This document shows, in pieces, positions 1-7,010 of a DNA stretch of 10,938 nucleotides. Source of the stretch: Methylibium sp964616015 (lineage in GTDB: Bacteria > Pseudomonadota > Gammaproteobacteria > Burkholderiales > Burkholderiaceae_C); NCBI GenBank assembly GCA_964616015.1, contig CAZTTC010000101.1, positions 1-10,938 on the forward strand. Reading direction: 5' to 3'. Positions within the stretch are counted from its first letter, which is position 1. Every line of letters begins with the position of its first letter. Below the pieces are notes generated by a model. It saw only the letters and a program-made list of their open reading frames with translations, was not told the origin of the DNA and did not search any database. Both the position numbers and the translations under genes were made by a program.

Positions 1-85
1 CAGTGCTAGCTTTTCGTACCGTCACTTATTGCACTGAAAACGAGGAGACCCCGAATGTGACGGCCACGTCTGCAGAGCACCTGAC

Positions 86-103
86 GGGCGTCAGCCGACG
101 CCC
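86..103 (-). terminator. Stem-loop just after the operon's last gene (possible weak terminator)
   Basis: A perfect 7-bp stem (GGGCGTC / GACGCCC) with a 4-base loop lies 5 bases beyond the TAG stop of the XRE-cupin regulator. It is GC-rich and well placed to end or protect the operon transcript. No T-run follows it on the minus strand, so it is not a classical intrinsic terminator. The bases at 81-94 can fold into a competing 5-bp stem (CTGAC / GTCAG). Confidence 0.35.
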
Positions 104-108
104 TGCAC

Positions 109-747
109 CTAAAAAGTCGCCGGCGAGTTGACCCAGAGTACGCGCGCGACCTCGGAGCCGAGGTTGCGGTAGCCGTGCGGAACATTGCTGGGGAAGGTAA
201 AAGCGTCGCCGGCATTCACGACATGGCGCTCCTCACCGAGCGTGAGCTCCAGCTGGCCCTCGAGTACGTAGCCGATCTCCTCGCCCGTGTGTTCGATCAG
301 GCCATCGCTGCCCTCGCCAGGCGAGACGATGTGGATATTGGCCTGCAGCAGCGCGCCGCGCTTGGGCAGCACGAGCCTCTCCAGCGTCACGCCACCCGCC
401 TTGATGACGGGGCGCTCCCCCTGGCGCAGGATCGGCCCCTCGCTGGGGGCATCGTCTGTCGTCAAGGCCCCGATGTTGGAGTCCAGTGCCACGGCGAGCC
501 GGTGCAGCATCGTGAGCGAGGGCATGGTCTGCCCATGCTCGATCTTGGAGATCAGGCTTTCCGAGCACTCGGCCTTCTGGGCCAGCTGAAGCAGGGTCAG
601 GCCGGCCACCAGACGAGCGTGGCGCAGCCGAACGCCGAGGTTCGAGGCGACAGGTTTCTTGTCGTTCGCGTCGAGGGCGAGGACGCGGGCACGCAGGGTC
701 TTCAATCGCGGTTCCGTACAGGCTGAAAGGGTTGGTGGCGGGCTCAC
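109..747 (-). CDS. XRE-family transcriptional regulator with C-terminal cupin domain
   Basis: This is a 212-residue, two-domain, cytoplasmic DNA-binding regulator. A helix-turn-helix of the XRE/Cro type spans about residues 37-92 (recognition-helix region SESLISKIEHG at 62-72). A single cupin barrel occupies about 135-208. Likely metal or ligand residues are H153, E157 and H191 within an EHTGEE segment and a FPSNVPHGYRN segment. This architecture is typical of regulators of amine, amino-acid or amide catabolism (PuuR-like), with the cupin sensing a small molecule. The gene is last in the operon and its GTG start overlaps the TGA stop of the M20 hydrolase (GTGA), implying translational coupling. 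The Shine-Dalgarno is weak and about 36 residues precede the HTH, so a start further in (for example a TTG at 705) is possible. By inference it controls the palindromic promoter upstream of the binding-protein gene, and so also itself. The ligand is unknown. Confidence 0.9.
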   Translation of the reverse strand: MSPPPTLSACTEPRLKTLRARVLALDANDKKPVASNLGVRLRHARLVAGLTLLQLAQKAECSESLISKIEHGQTMPSLTMLHRLAVALDSNIGALTTDDAPSEGPILRQGERPVIKAGGVTLERLVLPKRGALLQANIHIVSPGEGSDGLIEHTGEEIGYVLEGQLELTLGEERHVVNAGDAFTFPSNVPHGYRNLGSEVARVLWVNSPATF

Positions 748-2036
748 TGGCTTGCCAGCGCAGCCACGGTGTACGCCAGCGCCTGCGCACCGAGGTGCAA
801 GTCACGTGGCGACGTTTCTTCCGCCGCATTGTGACTGATGCCGCCCTTGCTCGGAACGAAGATCATGGCCGTCGGGCAGTGTTCGGCCAGGTACATGGCA
901 TCGTGGAAAGCGCCGGAAGTCAGGCGCAGTGGCGCGGCCAGCGATGCCTGCCGGCAGGCCCGCGCGCAGGCCCGCTCGATCAGCGCAAGCATGGGCTCTG
1001 GAAAGCGGGTCGGCGGGCGGGAGAACAGGCATTCGATCTCGATGCGGCCGCGCCAGCGCTGGGCCCGGATCGCATCGCGCAGCGCCTGCTCGAAACCTTG
1101 CAAGGCGTCTTCCTCGACGCAGCGCACGTCGATGGTGAACTCGACCTGACCCGGGATCGTGTTGATGGAGTTCGGGCTGACCTGCCAGCGCCCCAGCGTC
1201 AGGCGCAACTGCCTGTCGGCCTGCAGAGCAGCCTGTTGGTAAAGCTGCTGCGCCAGCGCGACGGCCGCGGCCATGGCATCCGCGCGCTCGTCCATCGGCG
1301 TGGTGCCTGCGTGCGCGGCCATGCCCGTGCAGGTGACGCGGTACCAGCGCACGCTCTGGATGCCGGTGACGACGCCCAGTGAAGCCGATGCGCGCTCCAG
1401 CACTGGGCCTTGCTCGATGTGCAGTTCGATGCAGGCGGCGACCGGCTGCTTCAGTGGGCGTCGGCGCAGCTCGGGCACGGCCTGCAGCGCAAGATCGAGC
1501 GCCTCGCCGAAGCGCACCTGATTCGCGTCGACCGACTCGCGGTAGGCGGCCAGGCGGCCAGGGTCGACGAAGGCGCTCGAGCCCATGGCCCCGGGGCCGA
1601 AGCGGCTGCCCTCCTCGTTGGTCCAGGCCACGACCTCGATAGGACGCAGCGTCCTGATGCCGGCATCGTTCAGGGCTGCAATCACCTCCAGGCCAGCCAC
1701 CACGCCATAGGCGCCGTCGAGCTTGCCCCCCACGGGCTGGGTGTCGGCATGGCTGCCGGTGAGCACTGGCGGCAGCTCGGTCAGACCCGGCCGGCGGAAG
1801 AACAAGTTGGCGCAGTCGTCGATTTCGACCTCGCAGCCGAGCGCACGCGCCTGCGCGATCAGGTGGCGACGGGCATCGAGGTCGACCTCGGTCAGTGTCT
1901 CGCGCGAGACGCCGCCGTCGTCCCGGCCGCCAAAGCGCGCCAGCGCGGCGATGGCGGACTGCAAGCGCTCGCTGTCGACATGGTCCTGCGCTTTCTCGGC
2001 ATTGCCAATGGCGGCAATCCGCTCCTGTTCGGTCAT
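744..2036 (-). CDS. M20-family Zn-dependent hydrolase (N-carbamoyl-L-amino-acid hydrolase / allantoate amidohydrolase type)
   Basis: This is a 430-residue cytoplasmic metallo-amidohydrolase of the hydantoinase/carbamoylase branch of peptidase family M20, full length for the family. The metal-ligand motifs appear in order: H96 in TGSHADTQP, D107 in GGKLDGAYG, E141-E142 in TNEEGSRFGP, H206 in IELHIEQGP and H402 in GGISHNAAEE. A dimerisation/lid domain lies between about residues 220 and 340 and carries the family stretch AAHAGTTPM. Known members cleave N-carbamoyl amino acids, allantoate or ureidoglycine-like ureides, releasing ammonia and CO2 through carbamate; beta-ureidopropionase-like members also exist. 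Sequence alone does not decide the substrate. The start is fixed by a strong AGGAGGA four bases upstream of the ATG. The gene lies 28 bases after the amidase and overlaps the regulator, so it probably completes the breakdown of whatever the ABC system imports. Confidence 0.92.
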   Translation of the reverse strand: MTEQERIAAIGNAEKAQDHVDSERLQSAIAALARFGGRDDGGVSRETLTEVDLDARRHLIAQARALGCEVEIDDCANLFFRRPGLTELPPVLTGSHADTQPVGGKLDGAYGVVAGLEVIAALNDAGIRTLRPIEVVAWTNEEGSRFGPGAMGSSAFVDPGRLAAYRESVDANQVRFGEALDLALQAVPELRRRPLKQPVAACIELHIEQGPVLERASASLGVVTGIQSVRWYRVTCTGMAAHAGTTPMDERADAMAAAVALAQQLYQQAALQADRQLRLTLGRWQVSPNSINTIPGQVEFTIDVRCVEEDALQGFEQALRDAIRAQRWRGRIEIECLFSRPPTRFPEPMLALIERACARACRQASLAAPLRLTSGAFHDAMYLAEHCPTAMIFVPSKGGISHNAAEETSPRDLHLGAQALAYTVAALASQ

Positions 2037-2040
2037 TGAA

Positions 2041-2047
2041 TCCTCCT
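2041..2047 (-). promoter_or_regulatory. Strong Shine-Dalgarno of the M20 hydrolase
   Basis: AGGAGGA on the minus strand, four bases from the ATG at 2036. It is the strongest ribosome-binding site within the operon and confirms the hydrolase start. It suggests this enzyme is re-initiated independently of the amidase upstream. Confidence 0.8.
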
Positions 2048-2064
2048 GAGATGATGGGTGTGGT

Positions 2065-3345
2065 TCAGTTCAGGCTTCGCTCGAGCGCATGGGCCGCGGC
2101 CAGCGTGCGGGCATCGGCCCAGCGCGGACCCACGACGGTCACGCCCACCGGCATGCCGTGGGCGCCGGTGCCGCAGGGCACATGCACGCAGGGGTTGCCC
2201 AGCAAAGTCCATAGGCGATTGAAGACAGGGTCGCCGGTCGACGCCAGCCCGGCGGGCGCTTCGCCTTCGGCGCTGGGCGCCAGCAGGATGTCGACCGCAT
2301 CGAACACCGTCTCGGCGGCCCGGCGGGCTGCGTCGGCCAGGGCCTGTGCGGCGACATAGCGGCTGCCGTCGACCTGTTGTCCGGCGTCGAGAAAGGCGGC
2401 AAAGGCCGGGCTGAAGCCCGCGGCCCGGTCAAGCATTTCCGGCGCAAAGGCGGCCGCCGCCTCGTAGCCCATGATGTCGATCTGCGCCTGTGTCAGTCCC
2501 TCGCAGGGGGCGGGCAGAGCGATGTCTTGCAGTGTGAAGCCGGCCCGCTCCAGGCTGCGCGCGGCGTCCGCCAGCGCGCGGCGTGCGTCAACGCTGGCGC
2601 GCTCCCAGTGCGGGGTGTGGCAGACGCCGACCCGCAAGGCGGGAAGGTGCACCGGCGTGAGGGGTAGGCGTGCCAGGGCGCCGATGAAAAAGGCGGCGTC
2701 GTCGACGCTGCGGGCCAGCACGCCCACCGTGTCGAGGCTGGGTGCCAGGGACTTGATGCCCGCCAGCGGCAGGGTGCCATGCGTGGGCTTGTAGCCGACC
2801 ACGCCGCAGTAGGCCGCCGGTCGGACGATGGAGCCTGCTGTCTGCGTGCCGAAGGCCAGCGGTACCATCTGCGCGGCCACGGCGGCGGCCGAGCCGCTCG
2901 ATGAGCCGCCGGGCGTGCGTGGCTGGTCTGCGCCGGCGCGCGGATTGCGCGTCGGGCCCGGCTGGAAGGTGGCGAACTCGGTGGTCACGGTCTTGCCCAT
3001 GACCAGGGCACCCGCCGCACGGCTGGCCGCCACGCAGACCGCGTCCGTCACCGGGCGGTGCCCGGCGTAGATCGGCGAGCCGTAGGTCGTGGGCAGGTCG
3101 GCCGTGTCCATCAGATCCTTGACGCCGATCGGCACGCCCTGCAGCCGGCCCGGCGAGGCTTGCGCGTCGATGCGGCGCGCCTGGGCCAGCACGAGCTGAG
3201 GATCGAAGCATTGCCAGGCCTGGACCGAAGCCTCGCAGGCCTCGATGCGCGCGATGAAAGCGCGCGCCACGGCTTCGGCGCTGATCTCGCGGCGCGAGAC
3301 GCGGGCGGCGATGGTGCGCGCCGGCAATGTCAGGATCTCGTCCAT
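2065..3345 (-). CDS. Amidase-signature family amidase
   Basis: A 426-residue cytoplasmic amidase with the Ser-cisSer-Lys machinery of the amidase-signature family: K76 in GVPIGVKD, S148 in TPGGSSSGSA and the nucleophile S172 in GTQTAGSIVRPA. The 24-residue spacing between the two serines equals that in fatty-acid amide hydrolase. The family hydrolyses carboxamides to acid plus ammonia (GatA, allophanate, biuret and aryl-amide hydrolases). The length and the lone domain fit a free-standing enzyme. It is unlikely to be the true GatA, because no gatB or gatC is adjacent. The open frame continues upstream to about 4134, but that stretch only shadows the ATPase gene. The ATG at 3345 begins MDEILTLPARTIA, a typical family N-terminus, 11 bases after the LivF stop. 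The Shine-Dalgarno is poor, so coupling to LivF translation is likely. The substrate is unknown but presumably delivered by the ABC transporter. Confidence 0.92.
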   Translation of the reverse strand: MDEILTLPARTIAARVSRREISAEAVARAFIARIEACEASVQAWQCFDPQLVLAQARRIDAQASPGRLQGVPIGVKDLMDTADLPTTYGSPIYAGHRPVTDAVCVAASRAAGALVMGKTVTTEFATFQPGPTRNPRAGADQPRTPGGSSSGSAAAVAAQMVPLAFGTQTAGSIVRPAAYCGVVGYKPTHGTLPLAGIKSLAPSLDTVGVLARSVDDAAFFIGALARLPLTPVHLPALRVGVCHTPHWERASVDARRALADAARSLERAGFTLQDIALPAPCEGLTQAQIDIMGYEAAAAFAPEMLDRAAGFSPAFAAFLDAGQQVDGSRYVAAQALADAARRAAETVFDAVDILLAPSAEGEAPAGLASTGDPVFNRLWTLLGNPCVHVPCGTGAHGMPVGVTVVGPRWADARTLAAAHALERSLN

Positions 3346-3356
3346 GGTAATTGCCG

Positions 3357-4064
3357 CTAGCCGAAGTAGGCCGAGCGCACTTCGTCGTTGCCGGCCAGCT
3401 CCTCGGCCGAGCCCTGCGCGACCACGCGGCCCTGCGAGAGCACATAGCCATGGTGCGAAATGGCCAGGGTCTGCCGCGCGTTCTGCTCGACCAGCAGCAC
3501 CGTCATGCCGAGGGCGTTGATCTGCTGGATCACCTTGAAGTTCTCCTTCACGTAAAGCGGCGACAGGCCCAGCGAGGGCTCGTCGATGATCAGCAGCTTC
3601 GGCTGCGCCATCAGTCCGCGGCCAATCGACACCATGGCCTGCTCGCCGCCCGACATGGTGCCGGCCAGCTGCGTGGAACGCTCCTTCAGGCGCGGGAAGA
3701 TCTCGTAGACGCGGGCCAGCCGCTCGCGCACCTGGGACGCATTGGTCTCGAGATAGGCCCCGAGCGCCAGGTTCTCGGCCACGGTCATGCGCGGGAACAC
3801 CTTGCGGCCCTCGGGAATGCACGAGATGCCGCTGGCAATGATGGCGTGGGTCTTCTCGCCGGCGAGGTTGCGGCCGTCCCACCACACCTCGCCCTGCCGC
3901 GGCGGCGTGAGGCCGAGGATGGCGCGGATCAGCGTGCTCTTGCCGGCGCCGTTGGCGCCGAGGATGCAGGTGATCTTGCCGGGCGGGACGTCGATCGAGA
4001 CGTCGTGCAGCACGTTGACCTTGTCGTAGCCGGTGGTCAGTCGCTTGACGGTCAAATGGCTCAT
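3357..4064 (-). CDS. livF: HAAT-family ABC transporter ATP-binding protein, LivF type
   Basis: A 235-residue ATPase subunit on the cytoplasmic face of the importer. Walker A GANGAGKST is at 36-44, the family's IPEGRKVFP Q-loop region at 83-91, signature MSGGE at 137-141 and Walker B LLIIDEP at 157-163, followed by SLGLSP. The later VEQNA, in place of a canonical H-loop, is usual for LivF proteins. Its ATG overlaps the TGA of the LivG-type gene (ATGA), so the two ATPases are co-translated and should heterodimerise. The amidase follows 11 bases downstream. The assignment to LivF rather than LivG rests on length, the EQNA element and gene order. The transported substrate is probably an amide or ureido compound, judging from the downstream hydrolases. 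Confidence 0.94.
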   Translation of the reverse strand: MSHLTVKRLTTGYDKVNVLHDVSIDVPPGKITCILGANGAGKSTLIRAILGLTPPRQGEVWWDGRNLAGEKTHAIIASGISCIPEGRKVFPRMTVAENLALGAYLETNASQVRERLARVYEIFPRLKERSTQLAGTMSGGEQAMVSIGRGLMAQPKLLIIDEPSLGLSPLYVKENFKVIQQINALGMTVLLVEQNARQTLAISHHGYVLSQGRVVAQGSAEELAGNDEVRSAYFG

Positions 4065-4846
4065 GCGGCTTCTCCCAGATAGGCGGTCTGCACCTGGGGA
4101 TCGGCGGTGATTTCCCCGTAGCTGCCTTCGGCAATCTTCCTGCCGTAGTTCAGCACCACGCAGCGGTCGGTGATGCGCTCGATCACGTTCATCTCGTGCT
4201 CGATCAGCACGACGGACAGCTTGTCGAGCTTGCCCCGCACCTGCAGGATGTCCTCCATCAGCTCGTCGGTCTCGTCGTGCGTCATGCCGGCAGAAGGCTC
4301 GTCGAGCAGCAGCAGCCTGGGGCGGCTCATCAGCGCACGGCAGACCTCGATGCGGCGCCGGTCGATCATCGTGAAGGTCTCGACCGGCTCGAACAGGCGA
4401 TTCACCAGCGGCGGGCTGAAGATGTTCAGCAGCGCCTCGACCTTCTCGACATAGGCCTGGTATTCGGCGCGGAACGACTTGCGGCGCAGCAGGTTGAACA
4501 GCAGGCCGTGCTGCATGTGCTGGTAGTCGCCGATCACGATGTTGTCGAACACCGTGAGCGACAGCGACAGGCGCGAGCGCTGGAAGGTCCGCGCGACGCC
4601 GCTGCGGTAGATCTGCTGCGGCGACTTGCCGATCACGTTCTCGCCGTTGAAGCTGATCGTTCCGCCGCTGGCCTTGTACAGCCCGGTCAGCACGTTGAAG
4701 AAGGTCGTCTTGCCCGAGCCGTTCGGTCCCAGCAGGCCGAGGATCTCGCCTTCGCGGATGCTCAGGCTCAGCCGGTCCAGCGCCGTCAGGCCGCCGAAGC
4801 GCATGGTCAGGTCGTGGACCTCGATCAGGGTCTTGTCTGCGCTCAT
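4061..4846 (-). CDS. livG: HAAT-family ABC transporter ATP-binding protein, LivG type, with degenerate signature motif
   Basis: A 261-residue ATPase subunit. Walker A GPNGSGKTT is at 40-48, the Q-loop glutamine is Q89 in RTFQRSRLS, Walker B LLLLDEP is at 178-184 with catalytic E183, then SAGMT, and the H-loop histidine is H217 in LIEHEM. These are LivG hallmarks. The oddity is the ABC signature: where family members read LSYGQ or LSGGQ before the RR-EVCRAL helix, this protein reads FTMID (158-162), with neither glycine and no glutamine. The surrounding frame is intact, so this is a substitution, not a frameshift. The start overlaps the stop of the LivM-type gene by one base (TAATG) and the end overlaps the LivF-type start (ATGA). 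It could belong to a subfamily in which this motif is normal. Confidence 0.93.
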   Translation of the reverse strand: MSADKTLIEVHDLTMRFGGLTALDRLSLSIREGEILGLLGPNGSGKTTFFNVLTGLYKASGGTISFNGENVIGKSPQQIYRSGVARTFQRSRLSLSLTVFDNIVIGDYQHMQHGLLFNLLRRKSFRAEYQAYVEKVEALLNIFSPPLVNRLFEPVETFTMIDRRRIEVCRALMSRPRLLLLDEPSAGMTHDETDELMEDILQVRGKLDKLSVVLIEHEMNVIERITDRCVVLNYGRKIAEGSYGEITADPQVQTAYLGEAA

Positions 4847-6012
4847 TACGAGGCCTCCCGGCTGAAGAACAGGCGCGTCTTGCGCGGCAGCAGGCCGTCA
4901 GGACGGAACAGCAGGATGACGATCACCAGCGCCGCATAGAACAGGAAGCGGTACTCCTGGATGAACTGCAGTTTTTCCGGCAGCACCAGCACGATGATGG
5001 CGGCCGGAATCAGGCCCACCAGGTTGCCCAGGCCGCCGAGGATGACGATCGAGAGCATCAGCAGCGAATCCGCGAAGGTGAAGTTGTTGGGCGCCACGAA
5101 GCCGGTGATCATGCCGTAGACGCTGCCCGCGATGCCGGCGAAAAAATTGCCCATGGTGAAGGCGACGACCTTCCAGCGCGCAATGTGCAGGCCGAAGGTG
5201 GCGGCCGCGGTTTCGTCGGTGCGCACCACGTCCATGCTCAGCCCGACCCAGGAACGCTCCAGCGCGCTGACCAGGGCGAACACCGCGGCGTAGAGGGCCA
5301 GGCTGAGCAGAGCATAGCTCACGTAGAAGGAGACTTCGATGCCGAAAACGGTGAAGCCCTCGTTCAGGGCATGGCCGAACAGCGACATGCCGGGCACCTG
5401 CAGGCCCTGCGGGCCGCCCAGCACGTCGTTGACCTCGATGAAGGTCTTGAACAGGATGCCGAAGGCGATGGTCACGAGCGCCGCATAGTGGCCGCGCGTG
5501 CGCAGCACCGGCAGGATCAGCACCGAGCCGATCAGCGCGGCCACCAGCCCCGAGATGGCGACGACCAGCAGGTGCGGCGTGCCGCTGTGCGTGGCCAGGA
5601 CGGCCGTCGTGTAGCTGCCGATGCCGAAGAAGGCGGCGCCCGCGAAGTTGGCCACGCCCGAGAAGCCGAACTGCAGCGTCAGTCCCATGCAGGCGATCGC
5701 GTAGAGCAGCACGCCGCAGAGCATGAGCAGAACGAAGTGCGAATCGTGGAAGGCGGCAATCAAGGCCAGTATGCCCGCGGTGAAGCACAGGCGTGCCCAG
5801 CCCGGGCGGCTGCGGGCAGACTGCTCGATGCGCTGCGTCAGGCCGAGCCGCCGGCTGAGCATGACCAGCGCCGCGGCGGCGAGCAGCAGCACGGCCACGC
5901 CGAGCTGTGTCTCCGCGTGCAGGAACAGCCAGAGGTAGAGGGTCATCGCCAATGCCGAGCAGGCCAGGACGGCCGCGGCGGGACGAGATGTCGGATTCGT
6001 TTGGAGGGTCAT
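4846..6012 (-). CDS. livM: HAAT-family ABC transporter permease, LivM type
   Basis: A 388-residue inner-membrane permease of the branched-chain amino acid transport family. The first 95 or so residues add two to three hydrophobic segments, as in many LivM proteins. The core contains the family stretch GLTLQFGFSGVANF followed by AAFFGIGSYTT, the GGPQGL element, the coupling-helix-like VRTDETAAATFG segment, then ILGGLGNLVG and the C-terminal RPDGLLPR. About ten membrane segments are apparent. It pairs with the LivH-type subunit to form the translocation path. The ATG is four bases after the LivH stop and its stop shares a base with the LivG-type start, so translation is coupled on both sides. 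Substrate specificity cannot be read from the permease. Confidence 0.94.
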   Translation of the reverse strand: MTLQTNPTSRPAAAVLACSALAMTLYLWLFLHAETQLGVAVLLLAAAALVMLSRRLGLTQRIEQSARSRPGWARLCFTAGILALIAAFHDSHFVLLMLCGVLLYAIACMGLTLQFGFSGVANFAGAAFFGIGSYTTAVLATHSGTPHLLVVAISGLVAALIGSVLILPVLRTRGHYAALVTIAFGILFKTFIEVNDVLGGPQGLQVPGMSLFGHALNEGFTVFGIEVSFYVSYALLSLALYAAVFALVSALERSWVGLSMDVVRTDETAAATFGLHIARWKVVAFTMGNFFAGIAGSVYGMITGFVAPNNFTFADSLLMLSIVILGGLGNLVGLIPAAIIVLVLPEKLQFIQEYRFLFYAALVIVILLFRPDGLLPRKTRLFFSREAS

Positions 6013-6016
6013 GACG

Positions 6017-6946
6017 TTACACCCGCTCGCTGGATTTTTCGGCGATCAGGCCGGTGGGTTTCCAGGCCATCAGGATGATGACGGCCGCGAAGGCGAACAC
6101 GTCCTTGTAGGCACTGGGGATGTCGGGCATCAGCGCGGGCAGCGTCGCGCTGCCGAAGACCTGCAGGGCGGCAAACAGGAAGCCGCCGAGGATGGCGCCG
6201 TAGATGTTGCCCAGGCCGCCCAGGATGGCGGCCGCGAAGCCGATGACGCCGAGCAGCAGGCCGACGTTGAAGTTGATCTCGTTGTAGTAGAGACCGTTCA
6301 TCACGCCGGCGAGGGCGGCCATGGCCGAGCCGAGCGCGAAGGTCAGCAGCACCACGGCTTCGAAGTTGATGCCCATCAGGCGCGCCGTCTCGCCGTCCTG
6401 GGCCACCGCGCGAATCGCCATGCCCAGGCGGGTACGCGTGATGAGCAGGTGCACGCCGGCGATGACGGCCAGGCCGCTCGCAAGCAGGATGAGGTTGTCA
6501 GCGCGCAGGGACAGGCCGCCCAGATCCATCGAGGCGGTCGGCAGCAGGGCCGGGAAGGGCTTGGGGTTGGAGCCGTCCGGATAGAACAGGCGGACCGACT
6601 CGCGCATCACGGTGCCCAGCATCAGCGTGGCCAGCAGCGTGTTCAGCGGCGGCGCGCGATGCAGCGGCAGGATCAGGAACTTCGCGATCGCGGCGCCGAG
6701 CAGGCCGGTGACGAACACCGCGCACAGCACGACGGCGAGCAACTGTATCCATGGCGAGTCGATGCCGAGCGCCATCACGCCGATCGACGCCGCCAGACCC
6801 GCGAAGGCGCCCACCATCAGCGTGTCGCCGTGCGAAAACTTGATGACGTCGAGCACGCCGAAGAACAGCGTGAAGCCGACGGCGACCATGGCGTAAATCA
6901 TGCCCAGCATCAAGCCGTTGAAAATGTATTGACCGATCACACTCAT
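6017..6946 (-). CDS. livH: HAAT-family ABC transporter permease, LivH type
   Basis: A 309-residue inner-membrane permease, full length for LivH. The N-terminal hydrophobic run contains NGLMLGMIYAMVAVGFTL. It is followed by the family motif FSHGDTLMVGAFAG, the cytoplasmic RAVAQDGETARLMGI coupling segment, and near the end AAILGGLGNIYGAILGG. About eight membrane segments are visible. The ATG at 6946 is preceded by GCAGGAAAA at a suitable distance. The gene is separated from the binding-protein gene by 64 bases containing a stem-loop, and from the LivM-type gene by four bases. Together with LivM it should form the heterodimeric channel of the importer. Confidence 0.94.
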   Translation of the reverse strand: MSVIGQYIFNGLMLGMIYAMVAVGFTLFFGVLDVIKFSHGDTLMVGAFAGLAASIGVMALGIDSPWIQLLAVVLCAVFVTGLLGAAIAKFLILPLHRAPPLNTLLATLMLGTVMRESVRLFYPDGSNPKPFPALLPTASMDLGGLSLRADNLILLASGLAVIAGVHLLITRTRLGMAIRAVAQDGETARLMGINFEAVVLLTFALGSAMAALAGVMNGLYYNEINFNVGLLLGVIGFAAAILGGLGNIYGAILGGFLFAALQVFGSATLPALMPDIPSAYKDVFAFAAVIILMAWKPTGLIAEKSSERV

Positions 6947-6967
6947 CGTTTTTCCTGCAACGTTGGC

Positions 6968-7003
6968 GCCGCGGGCCGGCGCGTTGCACGCTCGGCCCGC
7001 GGC
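6968..7003 (-). promoter_or_regulatory. Intercistronic stem-loop between binding-protein and permease genes
   Basis: A perfect 11-bp, almost entirely G/C inverted repeat (GCCGCGGGCCG / CGGCCCGCGGC) with a 14-base loop occupies most of the gap between the two genes. No T-run follows in the minus direction, so full termination is unlikely. In binding-protein operons such hairpins stabilise the 3' end of the upstream message or partially attenuate, giving more binding protein than permease. That role is inferred here. Confidence 0.7.
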
Positions 7004-7010
7004 ATCGGGC

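Noticed and set aside
57..131. 24-codon GTG-started plus-strand frame with a GAGGAG upstream
   Set aside because: It overlaps the 3' end of the XRE-cupin gene, shows no recognisable peptide character and cannot be supported beyond chance.
3346..4134. Upstream extension of the amidase frame to an ATG near 4134
   Set aside because: The extra 263 codons overlap the LivF-type ATPase entirely and resemble nothing. The amidase family N-terminus begins at the ATG at 3345.
5185..6078. Long plus-strand open frame opposite the LivM-type permease
   Set aside because: It is a low-complexity shadow rich in Arg, Glu, Gln and His that results from GC-rich codon use on the other strand. The minus-strand permease has full family motifs.
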